Position numbers and translations under genes: made by a program
Part shown: piece after piece, positions 1-13,378 of the stretch
Position numbering within the stretch: the stretch's first letter is position 1
Layout of the letters: each line of letters opens with the position of its first letter
Assembly: GCA_002633025.1 (NCBI GenBank)
Contig: NMRB01000603.1
Span: 148,086-212,085 of the forward strand
From: Notospermus geniculatus
Lineage: Eukaryota; Nemertea; Pilidiophora; Heteronemertea; Lineidae
DNA: 64,000 nt
Direction of reading: 5' to 3'
Notes under the pieces: model-generated
What the model was told of the DNA's origin: nothing
Database searches by the model: none
The model's input: only the letters and a program-made list of their open reading frames with translations

Positions 1-127
1 CAGTGTTTACATTCGCATATATGCACAGGTGTTGCATATGGCTGGGGCACGGCTTTGCCTGGAGGCTAGATTCACTCTCTATGGAAGGTACCACCAAAAA
101 TGTAAACAAACCCCGCGAGCCATTCGC

Positions 128-212
128 TTTAAGTAAAAATTTCCCTTAAACTATTGTTCCAAACAAACGATAAGGGAAATTTTACACTTTAGATGTTTTA
201 TGCATACGACCC
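128..212. mobile_element. GGGCCGTATGC fold-back MITE, left-truncated
   Basis: AAATTTCCCTTAAACTATTG pairs with GATAAGGGAAATTTTACAC. The right end ATGTTTTATGCATACGACCC matches the family seen at 27694, 28050 and 57163. Confidence 0.65.
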
Positions 213-435
213 CTGGACCTGTATTTTGTAATGGATGTCGGACATTCTCGAAAGGGATATTCCTTCCTTCGTCATCATTTCCTCCATGTCTATGCACGTC
301 TATGTCTATGTTTAATGCGTGTCTATGTCAATGTCTATGAATGCAGGTTGGTACAAAAGCCATCACGTTTAAAAGCTGTTGGTTAAAAATGGTCATTTCA
401 ACCCCATCACCCCTTGAAAGCTTAAAGGAGCTCGA

Positions 436-612
436 TGTTGCCACTTTTTCTCGACAGCCGGCGCCACCAACGCCGTGCGCGTCGCTCTCCAACCCCAGGG
501 ACTAACTACGTTGTCGGCGAATGGACCCGATGTACTACGTACATTTTGTAATGTTTTTTGTTGTTCGTATTGCTGCCGCTAGGCGGCAGCCTCTACGTCG
601 GCAGTCAAAATT
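436..612 (+). repeat. dispersed repeat (copy 1)
   Basis: CTCGACAGCCGGCGCCACCA to TCTACGTCGGCAGTCAAAA. It recurs inverted at 59989-60166. Confidence 0.75.
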
Positions 613-1457
613 ACCGGTAAGAGTTGGCATACCGTGCTCCTTTAAATATCGCCGAGGTGGCCTTGACATGGGCATAAAGAACATTCCTTAAGTATTTTTT
701 CATGCGATATCCTCTAATAACAAATATCGTTTTCAATCACCCACACAGAAATCTGACATTCTCATAAATCCAACTAAAGCGGACCTCGTCACCATCAGGC
801 CGCACTGAATATGGCAATATATATTATATGCATCATCATTTAACGCGTGGGACGAGTGTGCATCACTCGCGAGATCTCATTTTGTAATATGTTTACATCT
901 CCTGATCGTAGCGTAACATCTTTACAAATTGACATGTGCTCTCATCTCCACTGTGTTTTCATAGCTCGAGTGCATGTCCTATGAAACACCACTTATAAAC
1001 GAAGCTATATTTGTGAAACCAGAACATTGTTGATCTAAGCTTTACATTTCAATTGCCTTTTCTGTTATGAACTGTAATATCGAGAAGGATCTTCGATAGC
1101 GTCAAGGGTGTTCATTCTAGCGTCCACATTTCTTATACCCCATCTCTGTGAATAACGAACACCACTGAGTTGTTGCCCAATCGATTGAGTATCAGATGAA
1201 ATAAACTCGACTGACTTACAAAAGCACGAATGTAATATAAGATATCTGATATTCCTCATATATCTGAGTTGTTCACAGATGTACAAAGGAAAAGGACTAA
1301 GATGTAATCTAGTAATTGCGAATATTGGGAAATTGATCGTATTCAGAAACTAGCGACAACTCGAAATGTCATATTTACCTCACTGATCAGGGAGGTTGAC
1401 CAGCAATGGTTGACCAGGTCCACACAGGGACATGGGCAAATCATAAATGCCAAATTC

Positions 1458-1630
1458 AAGGCATCAAGTTGACAGATTCATGTACCCCACGACCATAAAA
1501 AAGTTTACTTCCTGCCTATTACGTAAAGCCAAAATTCAGAGAGTGAGAGACATCTGGTGGCAACACATGAAGTGTATCCATCAGTTACTTCATCGTTCGC
1601 AGTTAAACCTTTATGTTTGATTCCTTTATG
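1458..1630. mobile_element. truncated CATAAAGG-family copy
   Basis: Right half only, from GCATCAAGTTGACAGATTCA to the inverted end TTTGATTCCTTTATG. Clearly similar to 9122-9296. Confidence 0.75.
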
Positions 1631-2800
1631 CTCAGACGAAACTACCTTTTTTACGCTACACTGGCACATTTGTAGTTCAGTAAAGCCCGTCGTAAACGGC
1701 CGATTTTTTTTCATCACATTTTCTGAATGAGCTCAGTAAATGCGGGACTACGGTCTGAGGTTCTAAGCCGCATAGGCCCTGAATCTGAACTTTAAAAAAA
1801 TGTATGAAAAATTCGATCGTGTACGGCGGATGTAACAGTGAATATCGTGGAATAAGTTCTCCGTATACCTCATCAGCAGCAGCTGTGCTGTTCAAATCTA
1901 TCGGAAGTGGTATCTGTAGTAGGCTACTCGTATAGATTCAGTAGTCGGCGGATATCGATGTGTTTTGCCAGTTATGACCAATAATTCGTTTGAGCGTTGT
2001 ATTTCAATCACTTACTCCGTTTTCCAATTAATATGTGTGAGAACTGGCGACCTGCGCCGCCCAGCGAAGCAGACTCGATCTATTGGTCGAGAGGGAAGGG
2101 ATTTGTGTTAGTGTGGGATTGTACGTCGGCGAGTTTTGGTATTTGGTGCCATGTGAAAAACACTGTAGAACCGGGGACCCGCCAGCTCTTTGTGATGTCC
2201 CCAATTGGAAACCGTCCTGCAGAATGACAGTACATCTCATGCAGAATCGACGAACGCAAGTTATATCCCCACTTGAATAGGATGATACATAAGACAGTGT
2301 CCACAGTTAGTCGATATGCGACGGCCGTGGCATTTGTATTCGATTAATTGGGGACGCAGAGCCATCAATATGCATGTTCGTAAATGTGGACTTTGTGCGT
2401 GTCCCCGTTTATATAGTGTAGAACGGATTGTCTCCATTCGGCATATGATACGCCGATGAGTGAACAGGACATCTTGCCGTCATATTTTCATCCGTGTTCA
2501 TCTATGCGCGCTGAATTCTGCTGCTTGAGTTCTCAGAAAGGTTGCAGGAGATACTGCCCAGGTAGTATGGGAAGCGATTTGACACTGTGCTTGCTGTACA
2601 ACAGCGCCATCGGACGGATGATTTATTAAGGCCAATGCCAGGATTACCCACAGAAGTGTATTTTTTACCCCTGAGGCCACTTTTAGATAGGAGCTCATTT
2701 TTCACTCGTCATTTGTTTTATGGCATATACCGACTTACGACATCCAGTGGTAGTGCCGTAAATTGTTACTTTTTCTACTGTGCTTCTCTGCTCCACTGTA

Positions 2801-3122
2801 AACTTATTTTCTAACATTCTATGCGTAGTATAAACAAATTTTACTATTTTCTGGAACATTGTAGAGGCTATGGATGCTATCTTTTTTGTCTATTCCTTCA
2901 TACTATGTCGCCAGATGTTCACGTTTTACCACTTTGAAGTGTGATATGGCCTTGAATTCGCGACATTTTTTCTCATATCTAGTTTAATTTATTTTCTAAC
3001 ATTCTACGCCTAGAATATACTCATTATTAACTAGTATTTTCTGGAAAATTGTAGGCGTCAAATGTTCATGTTTAAGTGTGATATGGCCTTGGATTCGCGA
3101 CAGTGTTTCTCATATCTACTTT
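2801..3122. repeat. imperfect tandem duplication
   Basis: The block starting TTATTTTCTAACATTCTA at 2801 is repeated at about 2989. Both copies run through ATTTTCTGGAA to GTGTGATATGGCCTTG and CTCATATCTA. The second copy is shorter by an internal deletion. Confidence 0.75.
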
Positions 3123-4536
3123 CATTCTTTATCGCCTTAACATGATTTTCATTATCACGGAATCATTCCAGAATCATGGAGTGAAAAACAACCCAGTTGT
3201 TAACTGCCAATGTTTTCTTTCTGTTTGCTGTGTTACGAAATCGCGCTTCACATTCCATGCCCTTTCCAACGACACTGTGAACATAGATAGTTTTTGACAC
3301 CACACGACTTGTGTTGTCCTTCAGCTGTTTTTATTATACCAGCCGGGGCAGGTCAGGGGCCTTAATAAAAGAGCAAGGGACCCAACACACTGCCTTGTGG
3401 AACACCAAACTTAAAGTCATGCAGGTTCGAAAGACTGATAGCCTAGGGTACCCCATCGGTGTAAAAAGGAGAAAATATGAAACGATATCATGGACGACAG
3501 TATTAAAAGAGGTCACGGATAGGTCAGCCGTGAAAAAAGGGACTTGCTAGTATTGTCAGAAGGTGGCAACACTGCTTCAACGATAACCGATACACATGTT
3601 CTACATGTAAGTCCATGATAAGCCACGAAGGAACATTCCTCCGTTCGCAAATTAAAGAGCCTGCGTCGTAAATTTAAACTTCCCTCTAAAAACGTGGATG
3701 TTGTATAAGATGTAAGACTTTTGATCAAAGAAAGTGTTTGATAAACAACATCCCATACTTATGGCCTATTCCTTACATACACAACTTTTAATAAGCTTTA
3801 TGAAGGAATATGTAAAGTAAAATATAATACATGTACGTGTATGTGTTTTGAAGCTCCGAAACCTATGAATAAAAGTGTTATATCCTTATTAGACTCGGGG
3901 CGAGATGGCCTCTTCAATAAAATTGTTTCAGGGGATCGAGCACCAGTATACAATCACATCAGTAGCGGGCGAATATCCGACATTACCCCAAGGATAAAAA
4001 CTGTTTGATGACGGAGATACACCTTTAAATTTTGGCAGAGTCCGGCTCTTAATGAAGCCTATCTTTGCCAGCATCCGCTGGTTATTGATGTACTTGGCAC
4101 AGTTTATCGATTCGTTATAATCTCTGACAAGATCAGATACCAAAATCCCGGCACACTGGGGACATCGCGTCAGATTTAGATCCGACTATTATTGATACTA
4201 TAAATTGCCATGAAGAGATATCCTGAGCAATATCGATAAAACCATGAATACAAGTAACATGAAATTTTCCTAAGTACTATTACAGGATACAATGTATTAT
4301 GGCGGGGGTAAAAATCCTAAATGGACCGATTGAGGTCTGAGATATCTCGATCGCCGCGAACAACGGGTTGCCTGGTCTGTTCGAGACATCGGCCTCTCGG
4401 TGTTGGTGGACGGCGGTTGAAGTTTCCGTCGGCGCCGAAGTGCTCTCTTTTCCAGCGTTAACTCTTGCAGGCCCAAGCAGTAGCCCATATTTGACTCAAG
4501 GTTGCATAGTTGTCCTTAGACCTATGTATACTTAAT

Positions 4537-4565
4537 GTACACCAAAATAAATAAATAAATACATG

Positions 4566-4624
<59 letters not shown>

Positions 4625-4625
4625 C
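4537..4625. repeat. AAAT microsatellite
   Basis: About 20 units of AAAT, interrupted once by ACATGT near 4561. Confidence 0.95.
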
Positions 4626-4907
4626 AATAAACGGACAGCAGATTTTTCAGAATTCCTAAAAAAGTGGCCGAAGGTGAGATCTGTACCTGATGTGTATGCC
4701 TATCTTCTCAGCTATTCAATAGTGCCACAAGTGAAAAAATATACCGCAATTTTTTGGAAAGTTGATGTTTCCCCCACTTTTTAATTTTTAATTTCTTTGC
4801 AAATGTTTCATCTTTTCATGTAAAGTGCCTCAGAGCGTGCATGAATGAGGCACTATAAAATATGGCAAATTATTATTATTAGTATTATTACTTTCTTATT
4901 TCAAACT

Positions 4908-4985
4908 GTATATGTACATACAAAGTATGTACAAAGTACATACAAAGTATGTACAAAGTATGTACAACTACATACAAAGTACAGT
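4908..4985. repeat. GTACATACAAA short tandem repeat
   Basis: About seven degenerate 10-11-bp units of GTACATACAAA / GTATGTACAAA. The units are locally palindromic. Confidence 0.8.
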
Positions 4986-5495
4986 GGATGTATTTCTGTA
5001 CATCCCGTGTCATCAACCTACTTCAGTCCCGTCCCATAAGGAAACACATGCCGTGGAATTCAAACTGAAGGGAACTTGCTCATGGAAGATACATGCCATA
5101 ACGCCGCAAGAAGAGCACTCAACTCTTCTCGTAGGTTTTTTTGTAACGTCTTCCGAGTATGAATCGCGTGTATGGTAATTACATGTACATGTACTTGTAT
5201 ACGTCCTGCCAGTGTTCATATCACTGTACTACAGAAGTACATGTACATTTAGTGAAAAAGTGGCGTGTCTGTTTCAAAGTGTGGTAACAAAGCCTTTGTA
5301 AACTGACCCTTCCCGTAACATGTACCGGTACACGTCTTCTGTGGTGGTTATTTTTCAAATCAGGTTTGGGAGGTCTTGTTGATAGTTGCCAAGTGGCACG
5401 GTGTTAAGCCCACTCATGTCTAGAAAATAAGGTCTTCGATCTGATTACTAAGGTCTTCGATCTGATTACTTCGACCCTGCTCATTCGCTTCTATT

Positions 5496-5623
5496 CTAAA
5501 CTGACTGGTTTCCATCTTTGCCGCTCTATTCCTGTGGCACTACTCTCTCCGTTCCACAGACCGACAGTAGCGCCACGAGAGTGGAGCGGCAAACATGGGA
5601 ACAGTCTATTCCAGCGTCAGTTT
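5496..5623. repeat. imperfect fold-back
   Basis: CTGACTGGTTTCCATCTTTG and TTGCCGCTC pair with GAGCGGCAAACATGGGAACA and onward, with several mismatches. Confidence 0.6.
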
Positions 5624-6170
5624 ACTGATGCATTTATTCTGTTACATTCGTCCCCAGTCTTAAAGATAATATATCACGACTTCATTGTTTACATTCAATG
5701 TTTGTAAACATGGATGTTTACATTATGTTATTTTGGACTTTTGGGACATGCCAACCCACCAAAATGAATACTTTTGGAATCAACAAAATTTCTAGAGGGG
5801 CATGCCACCAACAATTTACTCATAAGACAAAGAAAGACTTGACATAAACAAACAAAATGTAAATAAACCATGAATTTCGTGGCCCGCGAAAATACCCGTG
5901 ATACATTAGCTTTAAGTTGGCAACAGACCCACTGAACACTGCATGCTTGGCGCCAAATGTGAATGATCATCAAGAGACTGCGCTGTTTGACGGGGCTCCA
6001 ATCAAAGCCATCATCACAGGTTATTTAACCGACGTCGCCGTAACACATTTTTTGATTGGCTAAGATAGTGTGCAAAATGTACACTGCATAGGCCTAATTA
6101 TTCATATTCGCAGCAAATTTCTAGCAATTCCCCGAATCGGACAGTTAACACCGTCTATTAGTGATACTTT

Positions 6171-6264
6171 AGGTTTCTTTCACTAAAGACGCGCGCGAAG
6201 ACGCAGTGCGGTAAGCCCAACCCTCGTCCACCCTCGTCCCGCGCGTCTTTAGTGAAAGAAACCT
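6171..6264. repeat. hairpin with ACTAAAGACGCGCG arms
   Basis: AGGTTTCTTTCACTAAAGAC to its exact complement at 6239-6264, loop about 40 bp. Confidence 0.85.
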
Positions 6265-7285
6265 ATTGAGGATCGCATCAACCAGCGCGGGTACGTAATG
6301 GGTGGCGGTTTGAAACTGCGGGAGGAGTTTAGTGCTTGTCTGTTGTTTTATAGAACTGGTCATCTCGTGCTGATGTTGGTGTCAGTTCTGCTGAGGGACA
6401 GAGTGAGCGTAGTAACGTTGATTCAGTTGAATTAAGTCATAATGAATGGCATATTGGGAGTGTATAATTGGGACAATCAAATTTCCAGAGCTGTTATCTG
6501 GTCGTTCAATTGACTGACCTACGCGTGACCTTCATCACTAATTATATTTTTTCATATTTGTTTCATTGGGTAATATACCGATTCCCTGAAGTGGCCAATT
6601 GGTACAACCGCTGGGCCTGGTTTATACTCTATCCGATTTTGCCATTGACGGAAACCGAATTCAAGATGGCTTCTACAGCCGCCATGCTTTTCCTTCTACC
6701 GCGAATCCATGAATTTCCAGCCCCTTTCTGGATATGCTAATTCCGAGTACAGGTTTCGCCCGAAATCTTGTTACGCGTCCCTCAGAAAATCAGCGTGGAT
6801 CGAGCTTTACGGTTTCTGTGTGCGGGAAGGTTACAAACATTTATTGATGGCATCCCATAGCGCTGTCATAGATTGCCGATACCACATCGATTTTATTTTA
6901 CGTATTCGATTTTGGCAGCACAGGTCGGCGTCGTTTGCAAATCGTGGAATGTTCGATAAGAGAACCCGCGAAATCGGCGTAACCGTTTGATGAATGCCTT
7001 GCCAATGCCCGCTGCACACAGTCTAATCTCAATACACTTTTTTTCAAAATCTGATTCAGTGCCCAGGAATCAATGCCAGCCTTGATTGCGTAGATGTAAG
7101 GTCAAAGAGACCTGGCTTTGCCACTGGAATCTACATGTAGGTCCTCCAACATTATCATATCAAAAGCATCACTGTCAGGACTTAGATTAGAAGTACCAAC
7201 GAAGGTCTGCTGTGTGGTCCGCATTGCCCACCGTCACCAATAGGAGAAGCTGGACCCAGGTGTGCCAGAGGATAAAATCCTAGGA

Positions 7286-7600
7286 ACAATAGGAGCTGTC
7301 AACGAGTTGACCAATAGGTGTCACTACGGCCCAATTCAATGCATATAGCGGACCCAAAGAGGAGAAAAGCACAAAAATTGACACAAAATATATGATAAAT
7401 GAAAAGGCAATTTCCAGAGTGTTTGCGAATTTTCGACCCCAACCGGGGTCTTCTTCAGGCTGGAACTTTACAATCCGATTCGGATTGTAAAGTTCCAGCC
7501 TGAAGAAGACCCCGGTTGGGGTCGAAAATTCGCAAACACTCTGGAAATTGCCTTTTCATTTATCATATAGCGGACCCAGTCATTATTGATCGAGCAGCAA
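7286..7600. repeat. dispersed repeat (interrupted by the fold-back element)
   Basis: CAATAGGAGCTGTCAACGAG to GTCATTATTGATCGAGCAGC, split by the insertion at 7357-7563. Other copies: 56378-56467 (intact) and 52315-52390 (diverged). Confidence 0.75.
7357..7563. mobile_element. fold-back element with 15-bp target duplication
   Basis: The core 7389-7569 is a near-perfect palindrome with arms of about 85 bp carrying GACCCCAACCGGGGTCTTCT. The insertion is bracketed by CATATAGCGGACCCA at 7342-7356 and 7564-7578. The host repeat occurs uninterrupted at 56378-56467, which gives the empty site. Relatives: 32360-32567, one arm at 46570-46672, one arm at 16355-16420. Confidence 0.8.
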
Positions 7601-7795
7601 TCACGTAGATTTTCCTGTACATGTACATTGGTCCGCTAGAACTTTGCTGCCACCTGTTGGCAATATGCGCGGCTGACTGTTTCTATAGCCTGCTGTTGTA
7701 TGGCTGTGTTCGAATGGTCATGGTCTCTATAGCCATATACATGTATTCTAATCCCACGTTGAACAATAAAACCGCACTTTGATTCAGGGGGAGTA

Positions 7796-7915
7796 TGGGC
7801 CATATTTTAGAACGTTCATTAACATTAGGGCCACCTTAAATCTATTGTTCGCGATGGTTTTACAATCGACTTAAAGTCGACCTTAACGTTAAGGAACGTT
7901 CTAAAATACGACCCA
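7796..7915. mobile_element. fold-back MITE, TTTTAGAACGTT type
   Basis: Ends TGGGCCATATTTTAGAACGT and its near-complement, similar in design to 55351-55468. Confidence 0.7.
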
Positions 7916-8826
7916 AAATGATCCCTGTCACACCGGCAATGCCAGACCTCTCTGACCTCACTCCTGCGACTTCCGTGTATATTCTGTGATCTGGTTCATG
8001 CACATCAAATTCTGTGTTTTCAACAACTAGGCACAGAAAGTACAACGAAAAAGGAACCCACAATAAGCGTTGACTAGCTATTGAATTCCATCGCTGTCGG
8101 CAAAGCAGGAAATGTTGTCCAGTGTCAACTAGTGATTAAATAGGAGGGTGTGTTTTGCCTTCAACCAGACAAAGTGATCGTGGTATGTTACCAGAATCCT
8201 CAACTCTGGCAATTAATCTGGTGTCTCCAACCAGCTCGCCGAGACATCTGATATTTTAGGTTGTCATGGTTCTGTGTCGTTACAATAATAAAATTGAGGA
8301 ATAGAAGCAATAAGTATATATCTTTTAATACTCCGACGTCATTTGGATGATGGTATTACAATAGGACTTAGTCCTGATGTATCATGTAACTGGGAAATCA
8401 ACCCATAGTGTAGAATGAAAACGGCTTTTATGTAATGTCTTTTAGAGTCTCCAAGGAGCAATAGCTGGAATTCGTGACATGAATACACAGCAGAACGATG
8501 TATAAACCAATATGTCAAAGGATGAAACAGTACATGGGGGCTTGTGCTATCGTATGACAGTTTAATCCAAGGGTTCTATCAGAAGAACCGTCAATGAGAT
8601 CCCCAACACAGAGCTCTTGGTTATCACATTGAAATGTTGCTCTACCAGGTCGTGTTCGACGTCTGTGACACAGGAGGCTCTGGTATAATTGTATATTGAT
8701 GTGCTAGATGACACTTTGATTTTTTTTACACGACAGCAATCTCCTCCTGATGGAGTTGAATATTATTATGTGCTTACATTTGTTAAGTCACAGCGGCGGC
8801 TGCGCTCCTAATCTGCACTTTATAAT

Positions 8827-9296
8827 CATAAAGGAATCAAACATAAAGGTTCAACTTACAAATTTTAGCATTTTATAAACGTGGACAGTATCCCTTTAAA
8901 CTTCAACAGATTTGCATTCTGGCTCTTTCATATGATAGGCAAGATCATTCTGCATGTTTAGTGCAAATTTTGTTGAATACAACAGGACTGAATTAATGAG
9001 AACCCCACGAAGGGTGAGAGCAGGGTCATCTGTGTACATTTGAATAGGCTGACGTGCATTTGCACATGGAACACTAATCACTGAAAATAGCTCTGTTATC
9101 CTCAGAAATGGAATTCAAAAGCCATCAAGTTGACAGATTCATGTACCCCACCACACCAAAAAAAAGTTGAAGCTCCTGCCTGTTATACGTAAAGTCAAAA
9201 TTCAGGCAGTGAGAGACATCTGGTGGCGACACATGAAGTGTATCCCTCAGTAACTTCATCGTTCGCAGTTAAACCTTTATGTTTGATTCCTTTATG
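8827..9296. mobile_element. non-autonomous DNA transposon, CATAAAGG family, copy 1
   Basis: 470 bp with inverted ends CATAAAGGAATCAAACATAA / its complement, flanked by 7-bp direct repeats TTATAAT / TTGTAAT (one mismatch). No transposase ORF. Related copies are at 20282-20783 and, truncated, at 1458-1630. Confidence 0.8.
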
Positions 9297-9645
9297 TTGT
9301 AATGTTATTCCACCGCACTGCCGTACCTCACAAGTTTCGAAGCTGTAAAACCAAAGACTGGTGTAACATGACTCGAAGTCCCCCGGCACCAATGTCCGCT
9401 TCTCTTATTCCCATGACGGAATAATGAGCATGGCTATAGAAGCCAATGAACAATGTTTTGTTTCTCGGCCATTTTCCCCAGGGGCTTTCCATCCTTCCAC
9501 ACCGGAACTCATTACAACAGGAGATCTTACATCCCGGCAATGTCAGCCAGGTCTTTATCTGATGTATTATCTGTCACCAAGGATGACCAAACTCAGCGAG
9601 CAGCGGAACTGCTGCACTTGTTTCCGCCTGAGAAAATAACTTCTC

Positions 9646-10028
9646 TCCTGTGATCTGGTAAAACCTAGTAAGTCACTTTTTTATGAAAATTGAGTTAGCC
9701 CCAAATTTGAACTTACTAGGTATTATCCCTTCATATTATGAAATAAAAATGCATAAAACCCGTCTCAGTAAGGTTTTTGTTGATGAAAACCGTAACCACT
9801 GAAATAACTTTGATCAATAAAAAAAAAACCTAAGTCATTATGTAACCTGAATAAGCCATCAAACCAAATGAAATGTTATGCACTGAAAGACCTTCCATCA
9901 TGCCCAACTAAAAAGGCAACACGAAATTCCTTTTGTCTCCTGGAACTTGATCCTGTAGGAAAACGGTTTTCCTTGATTTTCTCAAAATTGTCTAAATGAG
10001 ACTTACTAGGTTTTACCAGATCACAGGA
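9646..10028. mobile_element. 383-bp element with TCCTGTGATCTGG ends
   Basis: Inverted ends of about 28 bp, TCCTGTGATCTGGTAAAACC and AGTAAGT. AAAACCTAGTAAG-type motifs recur inside. No ORF. Confidence 0.8.
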
Positions 10029-11471
10029 GTTCTGTCAAATGCGGCTTTGAGCGTAATTTTTCGACGCTGATACCATTAGATAGCCCCGAAAATTTCCTAC
10101 TACATGTATACATGTATATGTTGGGACCAATTTTCTGTACCCCATTATTGGCTTGGAGATATTCAAGAAAAACTGCTGTCCATTTACTTCTTTCCATGAG
10201 TGTACATGTGTATAATCATGATACGAAAACGAATGTGATATTTGTTACAAACGTGATACATGTAGGCCTAATAATTGTTTTGAGCGCATTAATTGCGTTC
10301 ATGAAGGCAAGAAAGTTATGCATTGTCAGAGGTGAAGAAAACGCAATACGGTACGCGAAATTGCCAATCACGAACACCATGAATGGCTGGTAACATGGCC
10401 TGTGGTTTTTCCGGGGGACACCATTGACTACAGAACAAGCGGGGGAGCTATGATATAATCTCTAAGGAACATGCAGAGGCGTTCCTTTGAAGCGAAATGC
10501 ACAATTTGTTTATGAAGCAAAAACGAAACATCGGCAACCTGTACGTTACCTAATGGATATGATGTCTTAACCCATTGTTTGATGCAGGATGTTTTGATGA
10601 AATGGCCTTTTTCGCAATGTGCTCTTTTTAAAATGCATTCTGCTGAGCAACAAGGCTTATACATCAAGGATCCAGCTTTAGTTTTTCGTCATTGCTTTCC
10701 TGAACTGAACTGAACTTTGCAAAGATATTTTTTCAAGTGAAACTCGCCATGTACACTCCTCTCCAAAACTGTTTGCGCTCAACTTCGGCAAGTTACATGT
10801 TTTCCCGTATAACGCCTCGGTAATGTTCGTGTTTTACACCTGCGATAGGTGCGCTTATGTTACTGACATTACCGAATTAACGCTCAACTTTGATTTCGTG
10901 ACGATCTGCAGGAAGTTGATCGTAAACATAATAGATCAGGCGATGAAGAAAGGTGCGTTGTTTAGTGCTATTCCTGTTTTCCACCGTTACTTTTAAAGCA
11001 GGTATCTGCTAGTGACGCCATTTAATAATTCTGAATGATGAAATGCCAGAATATGCCCCCCCCCACGCGAATATGCCCCTATATCACCGTGGCGAACTAT
11101 CCTATAAAATCGCCTGACAATGACATGTAAAGATCGTATAAAATCGTAAAACGGGCAATGTTTGACATCAACCGAAATTGCCTTCCTTTCGTGCGGTCTC
11201 TTTCGTGAGGTACCGAGCAATGCATACACAAGTTGCGCAGTTAGTTAAAGAAGTGTCTGATAAAGGTAGGATAGACTAGCATAAAAAATATACGTAAGTT
11301 GATCACGTAACTTGTGGATTTCTTGACGGTACAGAACAAAAAAGAAACCACTCTTTGGTGTATATGCTGAAAGCAAGATGCACAGAATGAAACTTAGTCC
11401 ATACCACCTGAAAAGTGAAACGGAACTACATGTATGCCTATTTTAGTTTCTGCATCAGTTTTCCAAAAACA
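10029..11471. other. no gene seen
   Basis: Short overlapping open frames only (93 codons at most), no splice-supported exon and no clear repeat family. Confidence 0.55.
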
Positions 11472-11610
11472 TGGGATCTTATGAATAAAGACTAGCAAAT
11501 GCTTTTACTTCAGTTTTGTACAGCATTGCCTAGTTAGTGCATCTGTATTACAAAATTCAAGTAAAAGCATTATACATAAGTACATGTACTAGTTTTATTC
11601 ATATGACCCA
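11472..11610. mobile_element. fold-back MITE, AGCAAATGCTTTTACTT family
   Basis: TATGAATAAAGACTAGCAAA and its complement. Relatives at 48177-48294 and 50347-50466. Confidence 0.8.
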
Positions 11611-11635
11611 TTGAGATGGATCCAAATAAACGCCC

Positions 11636-11785
11636 AGGGCCCGGTTGCACAAAAGTCACGATAGCGCTAACGTGGTGTTAGCGCTAACTTTATGTTAAAT
11701 GACGTAAAAATCCATTGTCTTTTTACGTCAGTGTTAGCGCTAACACCAAGTTAGCGCTAACATGAGTTTTGTGCAACCCTGCCCA
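11636..11785. mobile_element. fold-back MITE with GTTGCACAAAA ends
   Basis: GGGCCCGGTTGCACAAAAG and TTTTGTGCAACCCTGCCC, with repeated GTTAGCGCTAAC palindromes inside. Confidence 0.85.
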
Positions 11786-12342
11786 GAATTGTTTTTACAT
11801 GTAGGGCCACAGCAGTAATTGCACCCAGCACTAAGTTACAGATTTCAAAGACTTTAAACTATAATATATAAACCAACCTACCTTGAACGCAACAGAAACA
11901 AAACGCAATAAAAGCCGAAACTTTTCGCAAATCCATGTTTTAACCACGACATGAAAATTACGATCAGACGACTATTTATCCGAGAAAGTAAAATCTCCGC
12001 CCGTGACGTGATCTCCCTCGTTAGTCCACTGCACTGAGGATGTGCGCTGATGAGTCGAACGGAAAATCTCTGGTATACTCTGTTCAGAAATCCTGTGTGT
12101 GGGAGATACTCGCTAGCATCGATGAATTGTGTTCAAGGTGCCGTAGATTTTCTGCACCGAGTCTTCGTTGGAATTGCGTGTAGGACTCGCTCGTCGCCTG
12201 GTAACCTTCTTGAATCCTATCATCGTAATTCTAATTCAGGATATGGTGAAAGTACATGTAGCAGCTAAGCCGGATTGCACATCTTTGGCCCTTTGTTGGG
12301 TTCAACATTTTTAGGCCTAGAAGGGGTTGTTAGCATCACCCA

Positions 12343-12564
12343 AAAAGCCTGCCGCACACTGCAGGAGCTATCTGCTGAGCAAAAAAGTCATTCGAGACGG
12401 TTTGCTCAGCAGTTAGCTCGCGCGTGCGCGTATTTTCGGTGAGTTTTCTGCCTCGCGAGGCAGAAAGCTCGCGTGCGCGCGTTTTTTTCGGTGAACTATC
12501 TACTGAGCAAACGGTCTCGAATAACTTTTTGCTCAGCAGGTAGCTCCAGTGTGCGGCAGGCTTT
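12343..12564. mobile_element. 222-bp fold-back MITE
   Basis: Ends AAAGCCTGCCGCACACT and AGTGTGCGGCAGGCTTT, inner arms GAGCTATCTGCTGAGCAAAA. The centre is rich in CGCG, with GCTCGCGCGTGCGCG and CTGCCTCGCGAGGCAG. Confidence 0.85.
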
Positions 12565-13194
12565 ATGGAAGGGGTAGGTTTAGAAGGGTTAATATCATCT
12601 ATCGTGGAAGGGCAAGGCCTAAGGGTCCGGGTAAGGGTCAGTATTATCTATAAAGGAAGGGCTAGGCCTAGAAGAGTTTCGGTAAGGTTTGGCATTATCC
12701 ATTGTGTGCAATCACCTTGGCTTGAAGACCTAACCCTCAGGCAGGCTAGCGTACAGTCAATCTACGGCTGTACAAATCCAATTGAGATTTTGTGAAGGTA
12801 CCATCATGGCGGCGCTGCAGTCGTTCGGGAGGATGTAAAATTGAAGGGGTTAATTTATGCCGCCGATATCCTTGGCCACAGACAGAAATATCAATAACTG
12901 ACATGTCTGTTGATTTTCCTATAACTGCGGGGGCTTCAGATGCCTCTAGCTCGAGTCTTCACAGAATTTATTTCTCTTTGGGGCTTCTTTCGCTCTCCTG
13001 CGGAAATTGTTACACGCAGTCCCGGAAATTGCAACTACACAACGAAGGGGACTGATGCGAGGTTGAAATAGAATGTCCTCCGTGTGACGGGAAGCTATAG
13101 AAGGGCTGATGGTCAGGGACATATCATTATTACAGCATGATGTAAAGCTGCTTAATATTTCTTTGATATCAACAGCCATGACGAATGACTCGCT

Positions 13195-13378
13195 GTAAGG
13201 TCAAAGAGGTCTGGCATTGCCAGGGTCCAGCTTTTCCTGTTAGTGATGCTCGGCATTGCTGACCACACAACAACTGTTGATATCTTCGAATCGGAGTGCT
13301 GGCTCCACTTACGGTTTCCATGTGATAATGATGAGGAGCTAGATCCCAGTGGCAAAACCTGGTCTCTGTGATCTTACA
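13195..13378. mobile_element. 184-bp inverted-end element
   Basis: TGTAAGGTCAAAGAGGTCTG and CCTGGTCTCTGTGATCTTAC. One end of a relative is seen at 7095-7122. Confidence 0.65.

Larger units (their letters stand above)
213..6170. other. gene-poor stretch
   Basis: Apart from the repeats listed separately (436, 1458, 2801, 4537, 4908, 5496) I see no coding signal. Open frames stay near 60-90 codons on both strands and overlap one another. There is a TGTCTATG-rich run at 285-345 and a segment near 3660-3730 that matches 53140-53215 in inverted form. Confidence 0.6.
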
